In this document: positions 19,672 through 30,692 of the stretch, piece after piece
How the letters are laid out: every line of letters begins with the position of its first letter
How positions within the stretch are numbered: the first letter of the stretch is position 1
NCBI GenBank assembly: GCA_029237695.1
Contig: CM055265.1
Location: 43,269,331-43,333,330, forward strand
Source of the DNA: Conchocele bisecta
Lineage: Eukaryota; Mollusca; Bivalvia; Lucinida; Thyasiridae
DNA: 64,000 nt
Direction of reading: 5' to 3'
Program-made: the position numbers and the translations under genes
Notes under the pieces: generated by a model
Told to the model about the DNA's origin: nothing
Seen by the model: the letters and a program-made list of their open reading frames with translations, nothing else
Databases searched by the model: none

Positions 19672-19735
19672 ACAGATGAACCTCTCCAAACCGGACACCC
19701 TGGGATGTCCCCAGTACAGTGGAACCCTGTAAATC
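19672..19735. mobile_element. MITE-6 pair, decayed
   Basis: A left end AGATGAACCTCTCCAAACCG is followed by CAGTGGAACCCTG. Copy B retains a full 68-bp MITE-6 here (55496-55563), of which copy A kept only the first bases. Confidence 0.65.
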
Positions 19736-19779
19736 ATACATGTGAGCACTTCATGACACATTCTAGTAATTTGCAATCA

Positions 19780-20221
19780 CAAGGTGCATGATCACGTGGT
19801 TACAACAACAACAACAACAACAATGGCTGAAAGTGTTGAAAGCGCGCCCACTCTGACGTAAGTATTATTTGATATTTTCCTTAATAGGCAACGGATTGTG
19901 ATGAAATATGGCACAGCAAACGCGTCTTCATGAGCTGCATTTGGTGGTCCCGGGAGTTCGGCACATACTTATGTCATTTGTGCGACGAATCGATTTCCGT
20001 AGACACGGAAATCGATTCTTCGTAAAAACGGCAAAAGTTTGGCCCAAAGTACCGAGACCACCAAATGTAGCTGAACAAGACGCGTTTGATGCGCCATATT
20101 TCACCAAAATCCGTTACATAATAAGAACAAAATAAAAGAATACGTGCTTTGAATCGGGGGGCTTCTGGAAGTTTCAGTACTTGTTGTTGTTGTTGTTGTT
20201 GTTATAACCACGTGAATCATG
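19780..20221. mobile_element. MITE-2, near full length
   Basis: CAAGGTGCATGATCACGTGG to CCACGTGAATCATG; 442 bp. (AAC)n/(TTG)n subterminal runs are expanded on both sides. It carries AATGGCTGAAAGTGTTGAAA, seen in some other copies only as fragments. Confidence 0.88.
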
Positions 20222-20249
20222 GAACGCAATTATAAACAGAGGTAAAACC

Positions 20250-20315
20250 CAGTGAAATACATCTAAACTAAGCATCCACAATTGACTGAGTGTCTGGTTT
20301 AGAGAGGTTCCACTG
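20250..20315. mobile_element. MITE-6-like, diverged
   Basis: CCAGTGAAATACATCTAAAC at left, GGTTTAGAGAGGTTCCACTG then TA at right. Confidence 0.55.
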
Positions 20316-20420
20316 TATTGAAAAATGACAGTGAAACCCATCCAAAACCCATTGGAATTTCTCCGTCACCTCTGACATAGTGGTTCTTGTCAGTTAATAA
20401 CAAGTTCCGTCAGAGAACAG

Positions 20421-20641
20421 GGGGCCGTTTCACTAAACTTCGTTCAACTAACATGTTCGTACAATTATGATAATCTGTAAATTTCACATTAGCAATGTTT
20501 TCTTGTAAGCAATGATTGGATTTACATTTTTGAGTATGCAGCCTATGCTCAATAAATGTAAATCCATCAATTGCAATTTCTAGGCGATGCTAAATTTGCA
20601 CTTACGAACATCTTAGTCGTACGAAGTTTAGTGAAATAGGC
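20421..20641. mobile_element. MITE-1
   Basis: GGGGCCGTTTCACTAAACTT to AAGTTTAGTGAAATAGG; the left tip has lost about 10 bases of the hairpin. Confidence 0.88.
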
Positions 20642-21315
20642 ATTAGAAACATTAGAAACAATACCATCGGGTGATTGTTTCTTCTGCTATATATGTGAAT
20701 TATGTTAAATATAGGGCGTTCATCATCAGTGATGTTGTTGCTATATACATTTTAACATGACAAGTCACCATTTTGTGTCTGTTCTCTGCTAGTTTAATTT
20801 TGATTCTGTATCGTCAGATACAGTTAAGTCAGCGTCTCATGTATGTTACTATTGTTAGGTCGCCATTTGTGCAGACTCGTGTACTTATTATGTGGTAAAA
20901 AACGGAACTTTTATAAACGGTGTTAATTCATATTTCATAATAACTATTTTGATGGTAAATGTATCAAATTAAAGGCATGTCTCTATACTCCTATTTGGTA
21001 TATAATATGTATGTCTACGATGGGTGTGATTCATGATAGTTATAAAGGCTGCCAATGGGGGCATCACCAGTGTGGGGCAGGCACACTTTCCTGCTTTTTG
21101 TTTCTGGCGATATAGTTTCAGTTCTTTCAGTACTTTGATTCGTATTGATGTTGTGGGAAATATTTTTCCATGATACGGACGCATCCAGCATTGGATCTAC
21201 ACTGGTTAATGTATTGGTTGGACTATTGTGAACACAGATAACTAATTTATTCAGTCGCCTATCACCGCCCTGGTGGTGGCTCAAACCTCAGCGGCTGGAG
21301 TTGACGTCACGTTAT
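20642..21315. other. Stretch holding a copy-A-only block
   Basis: 20863-21242 is absent from copy B, where the flanking GTCGCC motifs are fused to one. Within it 21040-21140 (AAAGGCTGCCAATGGGGGCA ...) matches 33362-33462, so it is a dispersed repeat. The block CCTATCACCGCCCTGGTGG also recurs, diverged, at 22529. Confidence 0.6.
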
Positions 21316-21772
21316 ATAGAGAATAGTAGGTTAGTGCCGTGAATGGGAAAACATATCCGGCAAGGCTCAAGAATTTCTTTATTTCTCATCAGAAGTATAT
21401 GTTGTGACCACTCATTTGAACCGTCTCGGCACTCATTTGAACCGTCTCGCCGAGACGGTTCAAATGAGTGGTCACAACATATACTTTGGTTCAGAAATAA
21501 GGAAAATATATAGAGAATAGTAGGTTAGTGGCGTGAATGAGAAAAAATATCTGGCAAGGCTCAGGAAACGGGATGGGCGAGGCTCTGCCGAGCACATCCC
21601 GTTTCCGTGCCGCGCCAGATATTTGTTCCCATTCACGGCACTAACCTACTATTCTATTTATCCCGTCAACACCTACAAATGGCTGTAAAATGCAAAAATA
21701 GTACAGACTGGATATCAAAAATGTTTCACGGCACCGTGTTTCACGGCACATACGCACTGTGTTGACGGGATA
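21316..21772. mobile_element. MITE-4 with nested MITE-12, copy A only
   Basis: ATAGAGAATAGTAGGTTAGT at left and TGTTGACGGGATAAA at right. MITE-12 (about 21372-21506) sits in the first arm, with one of its own arms duplicated (CACTCATTTGAACCGTCTCG twice). Copy B has a MITE-5 at the equivalent point (56786-57141). Confidence 0.85.
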
Positions 21773-21819
21773 AAAACATGTTCAGAATTAAAAAATAAAC
21801 CTTACACTTATGCTTGAAA

Positions 21820-21852
21820 ATGATGTAAAAATGATGTAAAAATGATGTAAAA
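21820..21852 (+). repeat. Three 11-bp tandem units
   Basis: AATGATGTAAA repeated three times; copy B has one unit (near 57190). Confidence 0.8.
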
Positions 21853-21899
21853 GGTACATTACCATGATTGTGAATCAGATATTTTCATCAATGGACCAA

Positions 21900-22146
21900 G
21901 GGCCCGTTTCACTAAACTTCGTACGACTAAAATGTTCGTAAGTGCAACTTTAGGATCGTCTGGAATTTTATTTGATGGACTTACATTTATTGAGCATCGA
22001 CTGTATGCAGCCTATGCTAAATAAATGTAAATCCAATAATTCAATAATTGTTTACAAGAAAACATCGTTAATGTGAAAATTACAGACTATCATAATTTTG
22101 CACTTACCAACAGTTTAGGCGTACGGAGTTTAGTGAAACGGCCCCC
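21900..22146. mobile_element. MITE-1
   Basis: GGGCCCGTTTCACTAAACTT to GGAGTTTAGTGAAACGGCCC. The right arm includes TTGTTTACAAGAAAACATCG. Confidence 0.9.
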
Positions 22147-22251
22147 AGGTTCTGAAAGTAAACAGTGTCCAATGCATTACACATCTGGGTTATTGTCTTC
22201 ACCGTACTCCTGTTGACACCGCGTATGCATATCTGTTGATTTGGTTAAACC

Positions 22252-22502
22252 TTAATCCTCCTTTCACCCCTTAGTAACTAGAATGGATTTTGATATGTTA
22301 ATTTTGCAACCAATCCAATCGTCACAAAATGGTTTTCAGACTAGTCCATTTATGAAAAGAGGGGGGGGGAGGGTTCTCAAAAATAAGAAAATTACTTGCA
22401 AAAAGTGTAGATCCTTATGAGACGGCCCGTCACGAGCCGTCTCATAAGGATCTACACTGTTTGCCAATACCCCTCTACAGGTCTGTGGTGTTGAAAGGTT
22501 AA
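22252..22502. mobile_element. MITE-10
   Basis: CCTTTCACCCCTTAGTAACT at left and GGTGTTGAAAGGTTAAC at right, weakly inverted. Towards the right is the perfect hairpin GTGTAGATCCTTATGAGACG turning at GCCCGTCACGAGC. Confidence 0.75.
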
Positions 22503-23349
22503 CAGAGAGAAATCAATGTATTCAGTCTCCTATCACCGAAATGGCGGTGGCTCAAACCTCGGCGGCTGGATTTGACAACACATCACGTGACAAACATGTT
22601 CAGAATGGACACCTTCCATGGTGCTCGATTTAGAGAGGTTTCGCTATATAGATCGGAATGGATACGCCCAGTTCTGGTAATTAGTCATTTGTTTTGTTAT
22701 TCGTTTCCGTAAGTGTCCAGCTCCGGACAATGAGTCAACGAGGACACAATCTTAACCTTTGTTCGCTGAGTCATTGACATCACTGTCCATACGTCCGGCC
22801 ATCTAGTTCCTATTTTGTTCCACTCATTGCTCTATGTATATAATATGTAAATCATGATCAGGTCGCTCACATCAGGGTGTATTGTGGGGGCTATATTTTA
22901 TTATTTCAACATTTAGATATGTCACTAATATACACACATAGCGTTTGGCAGTATATCTCCATTTTAACGGACCATAACTGTGAAGTTTGTCCAATATCAG
23001 ACAGGCGGTTCATGAAAATAAGACGTTTTAAATCTCTAATAAAATAATGACCTTTTGACCTATCGGCAGTCATCTTGGATTATGTAATGATCAGATTTGG
23101 ACAATAAATGCTCCAAAGTGATCGTCTTGTCGATACATTCGATTTGATAATGATATGACCATATTCGGTCAAGTTTTAAATTTGCGATTGTGTGACATAT
23201 TCGTTCATATCATACCAAAAAGTGAAACATATTCGGGTGATATTTTCGGTTTGTGATATATTCGGCCGAATTCGGCCAGTATTCACCGAAATGTGTGACG
23301 CATTCGCATTCGTTTCTGTGACATATAAGGTTCAACAGTGCGCCATTAT
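22503..23349. other. Single-copy stretch up to the gap
   Basis: A repeat of the CACCGAAATGGCGGTGGCTC block lies at 22533-22552. From about 23130 the motif (A)CATATTCGG/ATTCGGCC recurs loosely. The last bases before N are CAACAGTGCGCCATTAT, identical to those before the second gap. Confidence 0.5.
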
Positions 23350-23849
23350 NNNNNNNNNNNNNNNNNNNNNNNNNNNNNNNNNNNNNNNNNNNNNNNNNNN
23401 NNNNNNNNNNNNNNNNNNNNNNNNNNNNNNNNNNNNNNNNNNNNNNNNNNNNNNNNNNNNNNNNNNNNNNNNNNNNNNNNNNNNNNNNNNNNNNNNNNNN
23501 NNNNNNNNNNNNNNNNNNNNNNNNNNNNNNNNNNNNNNNNNNNNNNNNNNNNNNNNNNNNNNNNNNNNNNNNNNNNNNNNNNNNNNNNNNNNNNNNNNNN
23601 NNNNNNNNNNNNNNNNNNNNNNNNNNNNNNNNNNNNNNNNNNNNNNNNNNNNNNNNNNNNNNNNNNNNNNNNNNNNNNNNNNNNNNNNNNNNNNNNNNNN
23701 NNNNNNNNNNNNNNNNNNNNNNNNNNNNNNNNNNNNNNNNNNNNNNNNNNNNNNNNNNNNNNNNNNNNNNNNNNNNNNNNNNNNNNNNNNNNNNNNNNNN
23801 NNNNNNNNNNNNNNNNNNNNNNNNNNNNNNNNNNNNNNNNNNNNNNNNN
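23350..23849. other. Assembly gap, 500 N
   Basis: Exactly 500 N, which is a fixed placeholder size rather than a measured one. Frames that cross it are artefacts. Confidence 0.99.
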
Positions 23850-23958
23850 GTTCATGTGTGAGCGTAATACAATGGTCGGGGTATATATGGTCGCCAACAT
23901 GTCCGTATGTCATTATACCCCCCGCAACGAGTTGAGGGGGGTATACTGGAGTCAGGTT

Positions 23959-23988
23959 GTCCGTCCGTCCGTCCGTCCGTCCGTCCGG
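23959..23988 (+). repeat. (GTCC)n microsatellite
   Basis: Seven uninterrupted GTCC units between the left arm and the tandem core. Confidence 0.95.
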
Positions 23989-23990
23989 AT

Positions 23991-25290
23991 AAACTTAACA
24001 TCAGAGAAATATTGTTATAACTTCTATTTCCTTCATCTAAAATGCTTGATATTTCACACATGCATTCCTGTAAGGCTCTACTACCATGCGTGCCAAATCC
24101 ACGACCGTCCAACCCCCGCAGATCCCAAGGTCAAAGGTCCAAACAATTACTTAGTCCGTAAACTTAACATCAGAGAAATATTCTTATAACTTCTATTTCC
24201 TTCATCTAAAATGCTTAATATTTCACACATGCATTCCTGTAAGGCTCTACTACCATGCTGTGCCAAATCCACGACCGTCCAACCCCCGCAGATCCCAAAG
24301 TCAAGGTCAAATACTTAGTCTCTTTACAAAACTTAACATCAGGAAGAAATATTCTTATAAATTCTATTTCCTTCATCTAAAATGGCTTAATATTTCACAC
24401 ATGCCTTCCTGTAAGGCTCTACTTACCATGCTGTGCCAATCCACGACCGTCCAACCCCGCAGATCCCAAGGTCAAGGTCAAATACTTAGTCTCTTTACAA
24501 AACCAAAAATTAACAATCAGAGAAATATTGTTATAACTTCTATTTCCTTCATCTAAAAAATGCTTAAATATTTTCACACATGCATTCCTGTAAGGCTCTA
24601 CTACCATGCTGTGCAAAATCCATGACCGTCCAAATCCAACCCCCGCTGATCCCAATGTCAAGGTCAAATACTCTTTACAAAACTTAACATACAAGAAAAA
24701 TATTGTTATAACTTCTATTTTCCTTTCATCTAAAATTCTTAATATTCAGCACATGCATTCCTGTAAGGCTCTACTACCATGCTGTGCCAAACTCCACGAC
24801 CGTCCAACCCCCGCATGATCCCAAGGTCAAGGTCAAATACTTAGTCTATTTACAAAACTTAACATCAGAGAAATATTGTTATAACTTCTATTTCCTTCAT
24901 CTAAAATGCCTAATATTTCACACAATGCATTCCTGTTAAGGCTCTACTACCATGCTGTGCAAAATCCATGACCGTCCCAACCCCCGCTGATCCCAATGTC
25001 AAGGTCAAATACTCTTTACAAAACTTAACATCAGAGAAATAAGTTATAACTTTCTATTTCCTTCATTGAAAATTCTTATTATTTCACTTGTGCATTCCTC
25101 TAAGGTTGTACTATCATGCTGTCACAAATCTACGAGTGTCCAACCCCCGCTGCTCCCAAGGTCAAGGTCACATACTCTTTACAAAACTTAACATCAGAGA
25201 AATATGTTATAACTTCTATTTCTTTCATGGAAAATACTTAATATTTCATATGCTGTGACAAATCCCCGCTGATCTCGAGGTCAACGTCAC
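23991..25290 (+). repeat. ~170-bp tandem array, eight monomers
   Basis: Monomers begin AAACTTAACATCAGAGAAAT at about 23991, 24160, 24328, 24500, 24679, 24855, 25021 and 25184, and end in GATCCCAAGGTCAAGGTC. Spacing is 163-179 bp. A ninth partial monomer resumes at 26145 after the nested element. Many 1-bp indels in homopolymers suggest either age or sequencing error. Confidence 0.92.
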
Positions 25291-25297
25291 ATACATA

Positions 25298-25976
25298 CCG
25301 TATAACCTTGGCTTAACGCCCCCCTCCAATAAACGACGCCCCCCCCCCCCCCCAAATAAAAAAAAAATAAAAAAAAAATAAAATCCTTATTTGTGTTTGA
25401 TGGCGGTCCTTGGTTTTTTTTTTTTTTTTTTAATGGCTAATAAACGCCGCGCCCCCCCCCCCTCAAATAATTTTTTTTTTTTTTTTTACCAATGACCGCC
25501 AATTTCAAACACAAATAGTCTTTAAATCTTTCAAACACAAATAATCCTAAATCCTTATTTGTTTGTTTAAATTGACGGTCCTTGGTAATTTTTTTTCTTT
25601 TTTTTTTTTTTTTTTTCTTTTTTTCTTTTTTTTCTTTTTTACTGGCTAATAAACGCCCCCCCCCCAATAAAAAATAAAAATAATAATAATTTTACCAATG
25701 ACCGCCAATTTCAACACAATAATCCTTAAATCCCTATTTGTGTTTGAAATTGACGGTCCTTGGTAATTTTTTTTTTTTTTCTTTTTTTTTTTTTATTTTT
25801 TTTTTTTTTCTTTTTTTTTCTTTTTTACTGGCTAATAAACGCCCCACCCCCCCCCCCCCCCCCCCCCCCCAATAATAAAAATAATAATAATTTTACCAAT
25901 GACCGCCAATTTCAAACACAAATAATCCTTAAATCCTTATTTGGGTTTGAAATTTTGTGGCGGTCTTTGGTAATTT

Positions 25977-26022
<46 letters not shown>

Positions 26023-26128
26023 CTTTTTTTTTTTTTTTACTGGCTAATAAACGCCCCCGCCCCCCCCCCCCCCCCCACTTTTGTATAAAATGTAACGCCT
26101 CCGGGGGCGTTAATTCGAGGTTATACGG
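25298..26128. mobile_element. Nested TIR element, TA target, low-complexity core
   Basis: 26-bp TIRs (CCGTATAACCTTGGCTTAAC... and CCGTATAACCTCGAATTAAC..., 23 of 26 matching) are flanked by TA at 25296-25297 and 26129-26130. The core repeats about four times a unit of CTTGGTAATTT, long poly-T, GGCTAATAAACGCCC, poly-C and CAATGACCGCCAATTTC. Ends and TA target fit a Tc1-mariner/pogo-type non-autonomous element (inference). Confidence 0.82.
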
Positions 26129-26332
26129 TAGTCTCTTTATTACAAAACTTAACATCAGAGAAATCGGATCTGCTTCACATTTCACATACTCATTGCTCCA
26201 ATGGACCTCTACCACCCTGTGACAAATTCACGTTCATGCCGCTCGCGCTAATCCCAGAGTCAAGGTCACAAGCCCACACACTTGGAAATTTGTACATATT
26301 TTAGGGGTACCTGGGCCCACGCGGGGGGTATA

Positions 26333-26752
26333 TTCCGTAAGCCTCGCTTACTGACCAATCTAGTTATGTCTGTTCGAGAGTTGCGTTTCAGTTTTCGGCT
26401 ACCGTTACCGTAAGTTGGATTGCTTGAAAACTTCATACATGTCTATATATATACTGGTCATCATCCATGTTTTCATTCTATACCCCACCCATGCGGCGGC
26501 CCCTTTGCTCTATGTCAGGGTAACAATTTGAACCACAAACTAACAGAAACATAACATGTTCAAACTAACATGTTCACAATATACATGAAATCGCACTATG
26601 TACGCGCTCGTTTTAGCTAACCACGTGCACTTCAAGGTGCAACAGGAAACTACAATTGTCGTTTTTATTCTGCTCTATCCATGCATTTCCATTGTTTAAG
26701 TTACAGAGTTTGTTGCGTACACGTTCATTGTCACGGTGCACTTATGTAGAGG
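26333..26752. other. No recognisable feature
   Basis: Single-copy DNA; nothing seen. Confidence 0.4.
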
Positions 26753-26938
26753 ATATTCATATTTTTGCAACGAATATGACATATATGTTCATCGAGTGGT
26801 GTGAAATTTCCATATTTCACGAGTGCCGTTATTCATTGAGTGGTGTGAAATGTCCATGTTAGGCACTCGTGAAATATGGACATTTCACACCACTCGATGA
26901 ACTATATGTCATATTCGTTCCACAAATATGAATATTCT
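26753..26938. mobile_element. Foldback, GATATTCATATTTTTGCAAC arms
   Basis: Arms of about 80 bases. The inner motif CACTCGTGAAATATGGACAT and the block GAGTGGTGTGAAAT appear in both senses; GAGTGGTGTGAAAT is also duplicated directly in the left arm (about 26794 and 26839). Confidence 0.8.
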
Positions 26939-28084
26939 ATTTATTATATACTGCTCCATGGAAATTAGCAGTTTTTTTAGACTGTATACGGTAATGAATG
27001 TGTATTTTAGCAGCCTATTTGCGCTGTTTTCTGCAGGTGCGTTATGAATATAGATAGCGGAAGTAGTCGTATTTTCACCGGAAGTTGTTTATTTCATCGA
27101 TGAGAACATATGACTTTTATTTACATCGTATAACTATGTATTTCATGGGTAGGTATATAATAAAGTTGTTTATTACACAGGTGGAAGACTCGGACCTAGG
27201 ACCCAATAATTGGCTCATTTGAAAAACGTTACCCCAAAGGACCCAATATGTGATGTAGAACATATGATATAATGTAGCTAATCACATGTAGAAAAGCCAG
27301 GAGAACGGACTTCTATAAATTGTATTACACCAAACAGTAAAATATGTCAGTTTTCTGGACAGGTGTGTGCCTGTGTTTTTAACAATACGAACCACCATTA
27401 TCAATAGCTTCATACACAGAAAAGCGCACAGTGTATCACTTTTACCTGGCCAACGACACAACACATACCATATATACCCACTAGTGTACTCTGTTATTAG
27501 CTATCAAATCCAGTGACATCTAAGCAATTACCTGAGTGAATTGTCCCTGGTGTCTACTCACCTACTATGCAAGTAAATATGGCTTTACCTGTAACGTGTA
27601 CACTAACATAGGCTGTGCATCAGATTGAAAAAGTTTACATAGCGAAATTTATTTTGAGATTGATGGCAAAAATGCTCAGTCTCGTCTTTTGTATAGTTTT
27701 CTGGCATACTATTTATATAGGACGCCGTTGTAATATCTGTCTAGTATGTATTGCACTAAATTTTATTTCGTTTACTGTCATATTAGTTGCTGTATGTGTC
27801 AAACACACGAAGTGGTGAAACTGTACGATGACTTGTACATACAAAGATGGCGGAGATGGCAACTCAATGCACCATCTAGTATACAGTAACAAGACAATAT
27901 TCACATATGTTATAGTCATATATCACATCACTCTATGAAAGCAATTATCATTGAAGCCAAGTGTATCTATCTATGACCTAATACCTTAAATTCGCCTATA
28001 CAATAAAGGACAACGTGTACCGCATTTGCTGCGGTATATTCATTTCATAAAAAATATGTCATTCCATTAGAAAGATATTAAAGA
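26939..28084. other. Single-copy stretch
   Basis: About 1.15 kb with only a fragment of the 5966-type foldback (CAGGTGGAAGACTCGGACCT near 27179) and a CGGAAGTAG/CCGGAAGTTG pair near 27057-27086. The short frames are AT-rich and unconvincing. Confidence 0.45.
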
Positions 28085-28202
28085 AAATCTACTGTGAACA
28101 AATCTAAAAAACATGACGTCACGCCGTTCGGAAACACGTGATCAAATCTACTGTGAACAAATCTAAAAAACATGACGTCACGCCGTTCGAAAACACGTGA
28201 TT
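28085..28202 (+). repeat. 59-bp tandem pair with TGACGTCA and CACGTG
   Basis: Two near-identical 59-bp units, each containing CATGACGTCACGCCG (a perfect CRE palindrome) and ACACGTGAT (an E-box/ACGT core). They differ by one base before the E-box. Regulatory role is speculative; no gene is visible nearby. Confidence 0.7.
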
Positions 28203-28268
28203 TTGTTTATCTTTTATAGGGGAATAATAATGGCAAACTGAGACGACTCATTAGTAGCCGGTTCATCT

Positions 28269-28456
28269 GTAGCCGATTTCATCAACATTGCAAAGTATAC
28301 TTTTCTAGCAAAGTATACTTTGATGGAGAAATTTTAAATTTTTCGATAAATTTATTAATTTTTATTATACTGAATTTATTACATTATCACAGCCATTTTG
28401 GCTGTGATAATGTAATAAATTCAGTATAATAATTCTGCATACTTTTAATCATCAAA
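28269..28456. mobile_element. MITE-8, truncated
   Basis: CTGTAGCCGATTTCATCAAC start and the perfect hairpin TTACATTATCACAGCC turning at ATTTTGG. Its arms are swapped relative to other copies and it ends at CTTTTAATCATCAAATG without the far TIR. Confidence 0.75.
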
Positions 28457-28647
28457 TGAAGTTAAACATTTTGCAAACATGGAATATGTAGTCCCGCTGT
28501 CTGATATTTTTTGAAGATGAGCACGTACGGTAATGATGATTATCGAGAGCAAATAAAATGCCTTTCCGCTGCCACCGATGGCCATTGTATGTATACATGG
28601 ACGTGTGTTTGGTGCTAGGTAATTGATCTGTTGATGAAATACGTATA

Positions 28648-29011
28648 CAGTCGAACCTCCCCGAACGGCCACCTCTCTACAACAACACCCTCTCTATAAC
28701 AGTCGTTATTGTATATCCCAAGTGGATGATTTCCTCTGTATCTAACCAGTAGACTGCTGAGCACGAAAATTGTCGTCTGCTGTTGCTTTTGCCTTATTTC
28801 TCAATAAAAACATGTTTTGACAGCATTTTAGAATCATTTCCATTGGAAAAATGTTGCCAAAGCGTGTTTTTTATGAGAATTATCGATAGAAAATAAATAA
28901 ACAACGTACGACAAACTTTAATTCAGCATTAACCTCCCTACAACATCCACCTCTCTACAACAGCCAGTTTTGCGCCTTCGCATGGTTGGCTGTTGTAGAG
29001 AGGTTGCACTG
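28648..29011. mobile_element. MITE-7, second copy
   Basis: TA, then CAGTCGAACCTCCCCGAACG, to GAGAGGTTGCACTG then TA. Same layout as 2820-3162, with the internal ACATGTTTTGACAGC hairpin interrupted by ATCATTTCCATTGGAAAAAT. Confidence 0.88.
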
Positions 29012-29257
29012 TACTTGTGGAAGTGGGCAGAATAATCAGGACATAGCTTTATCACAAACTAACTGACGCATGTTTTCTTAGCCGGCGACCTGTAGATAGT
29101 GTGCACTATTTTACGAAAAGTAAAAACTTTACCCGTAAAACATGTACATGTACGGATGAACATCGAGTAGCAGAGATTGTGAAATGGTAAGCCATCAGGA
29201 AACCGTAGAAATAAAACTAGTCATTACGCCCACAAAACCGCCACTAAAGGCCTATAT

Positions 29258-29672
29258 CAAGGTGTATGATCATGTGTTTACAACAACAACAATAACAACA
29301 ACAAGTACTGTAATTTCCAGAAGCCCTCCGATTCAAAGTACGTATTATTTTGTCCTTATTATGTAACGGATTTTGATGAAATATGTTAAGTCTTGTTAAG
29401 CTGCATTTGGTGGTGTCGGTACTTTGGCCCACATTTCTGTCGTTTTTGCGAAGAATCGATGTCGGAAATCGATTCTTCGCAAAACGATATAAGTATGTGC
29501 CGACCTCCCGGGACCACCAAATGCAGCTCATGAAGACGCGTTTGCTGCGCCATATTTCATCAACATCCGTTGCCAATTGAAGAAACTATCAAATAATACT
29601 TACTTTGGAGTGGGTGCGCTTAAAACAATTTGAGTCATTGTTGTTGTTGTAACCACGTGATCATGCACCTTG
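29258..29672. mobile_element. MITE-2 with 5-bp target duplication
   Basis: TATAT flanks both sides (29253-29257 and 29673-29677). Ends CAAGGTGTATGATCATGTG and CCACGTGATCATGCACCTTG. Confidence 0.93.
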
Positions 29673-29864
29673 TATATCATAACAGTTGAACGTTTAGTTT
29701 TGTACATATGCAACTGTTATAGAAAACCCATAAACTGGACACGAAACAAAGGAAATGTTGTTTAATTATGATGGGTTTCACTGCCGTTTAGCTCTGATGA
29801 TCATGCCCGTGATGCTCACATCAATTCGTGATTGCAAAACCTACAACTATGTCTTTGGAGTTCT

Positions 29865-30107
29865 GGGGCCCGTTTCACTAAACTTCGTACGACTAACATG
29901 TTCGTAAGTGCAAAGTTTTGATAGTCTGTAAATATCACATTAGCAATGTTTTCTTATAAACAATTATTGGATTTACATTTACTGAACATTGGCTGCATAT
30001 GCAGCCTTTAGTCAATAAATGTAAATCCATCAATTGAAATTTCCAGATGATCCTAAATTTGCACTTACGAATATTTTAATCATACAAAGTTTAGTGAAAC
30101 GGGCCCC
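29865..30107. mobile_element. MITE-1
   Basis: GGGGCCCGTTTCACTAAACT to AGTTTAGTGAAACGGGCCCC. Confidence 0.92.
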
Positions 30108-30123
30108 TGATATACCTGAACTA

Positions 30124-30190
30124 CAGTGGAACCTCTCTAAATCGGACACCTGGGGCCTCCCAGGGTGTCCGGTTTAGAGAAGTCCCACTA
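30124..30190. mobile_element. MITE-6
   Basis: CAGTGGAACCTCTCTAAATC inward; right end CCCACTA with TA following. 67 bp, flanked by TA. Confidence 0.85.
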
Positions 30191-30215
30191 TACATCTTAT
30201 CATACATACAATATA

Positions 30216-30430
30216 CAATGGAACCTCTCAAAACCGGGAACAAAGAAAACACATGTGATCTTATTTTTAATGAGTTTATTGGTCATTTATCTCATGTACT
30301 AATGTCTGTTCGCGGTCGCATAGCATACATCTATGGCTCAGAATGATCAAATGCCTGATTTACAGTGAAACCTCTCTAAACCGGACACCCTGGGGACCCC
30401 CAGGGTGTCCGGTTTAGAGGGGGTTCACGG
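30216..30430. mobile_element. Composite pogo-like unit containing MITE-6
   Basis: Left end CAATGGAACCTCTCAAAACC, spacer CAAAGAAAACACATGTGATC ... GCATAGCATACATCTATGGC, then a complete MITE-6 at 30363-30430 (CAGTGAAACCTCTCTAAACC). The same unit recurs at 59897 and 61211 and, older, at 5514 and 40099. Confidence 0.75.
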
Positions 30431-30692
30431 TATCTGCAAATATTAACTACAGTGGCGAGTTTGCATTTGCTACGGAACGTATGTCAGATTTCTAAATGAA
30501 GCTTTGAATGCATATTTACGCTTGACAAACCAATGAAAGCGCAATTGTTGTTTGTATATTCATGAAAACACATCAGCAAAGTACAAAATAGTCGTATGCC
30601 CATGGGTGTATACACATTATTTATGTACGTATGTTAACATTGCATTTGTACGGAAGCTCATTAGGGCCACTTCACTTTTTTTTAATTTACAT
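30431..30692. other. No recognisable feature
   Basis: Short single-copy spacer. Confidence 0.35.

Larger units (their letters stand above)
1..23349 (+). repeat. Copy A of a ~24-kb duplicated segment
   Basis: Base 2 aligns with base 34397 and base 23349 with base 58681, with the same order of repeats and single-copy stretches throughout. The two copies differ by a few percent in bases by eye and by about ten insertions or deletions larger than 40 bp, nearly all involving mobile elements or tandem arrays. The left limit is unknown because the window starts here. The right limit is the first N gap. I read this as an alternative haplotype or a tandem duplicate; the sequence alone does not decide. 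Confidence 0.95.
23914..26332. mobile_element. Pearl/CvA-like element with tandem core
   Basis: Ends TATACCCCCCGC and GCGGGGGGTATA are inverted. Just inside the left end a hairpin (TATACCCCCC against GGGGGGTATA, 12-nt loop) is followed by a TCCG microsatellite and about eight ~170-bp monomers. Bivalve pearl/CvA elements, thought to be non-autonomous Helitrons, combine a tetranucleotide microsatellite with ~160-bp core repeats; the match is architectural and from memory. A separate TIR element is nested inside. Confidence 0.65.

Noticed and set aside
23192..24189. Frames of 180-283 codons across N runs
   Set aside because: Length comes entirely from the 500 N placeholder; the same applies to frames at 58584-59335.
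25760..26047. Poly-phenylalanine and poly-lysine frames
   Set aside because: Translation of homopolymer runs in the nested element.
23914..26332. Canonical Helitron end (hairpin then CTRR)
   Set aside because: The hairpin near the end is followed by ATGACAT-type sequence on the complementary strand, with no CTRR terminus; inverted ends are also atypical.
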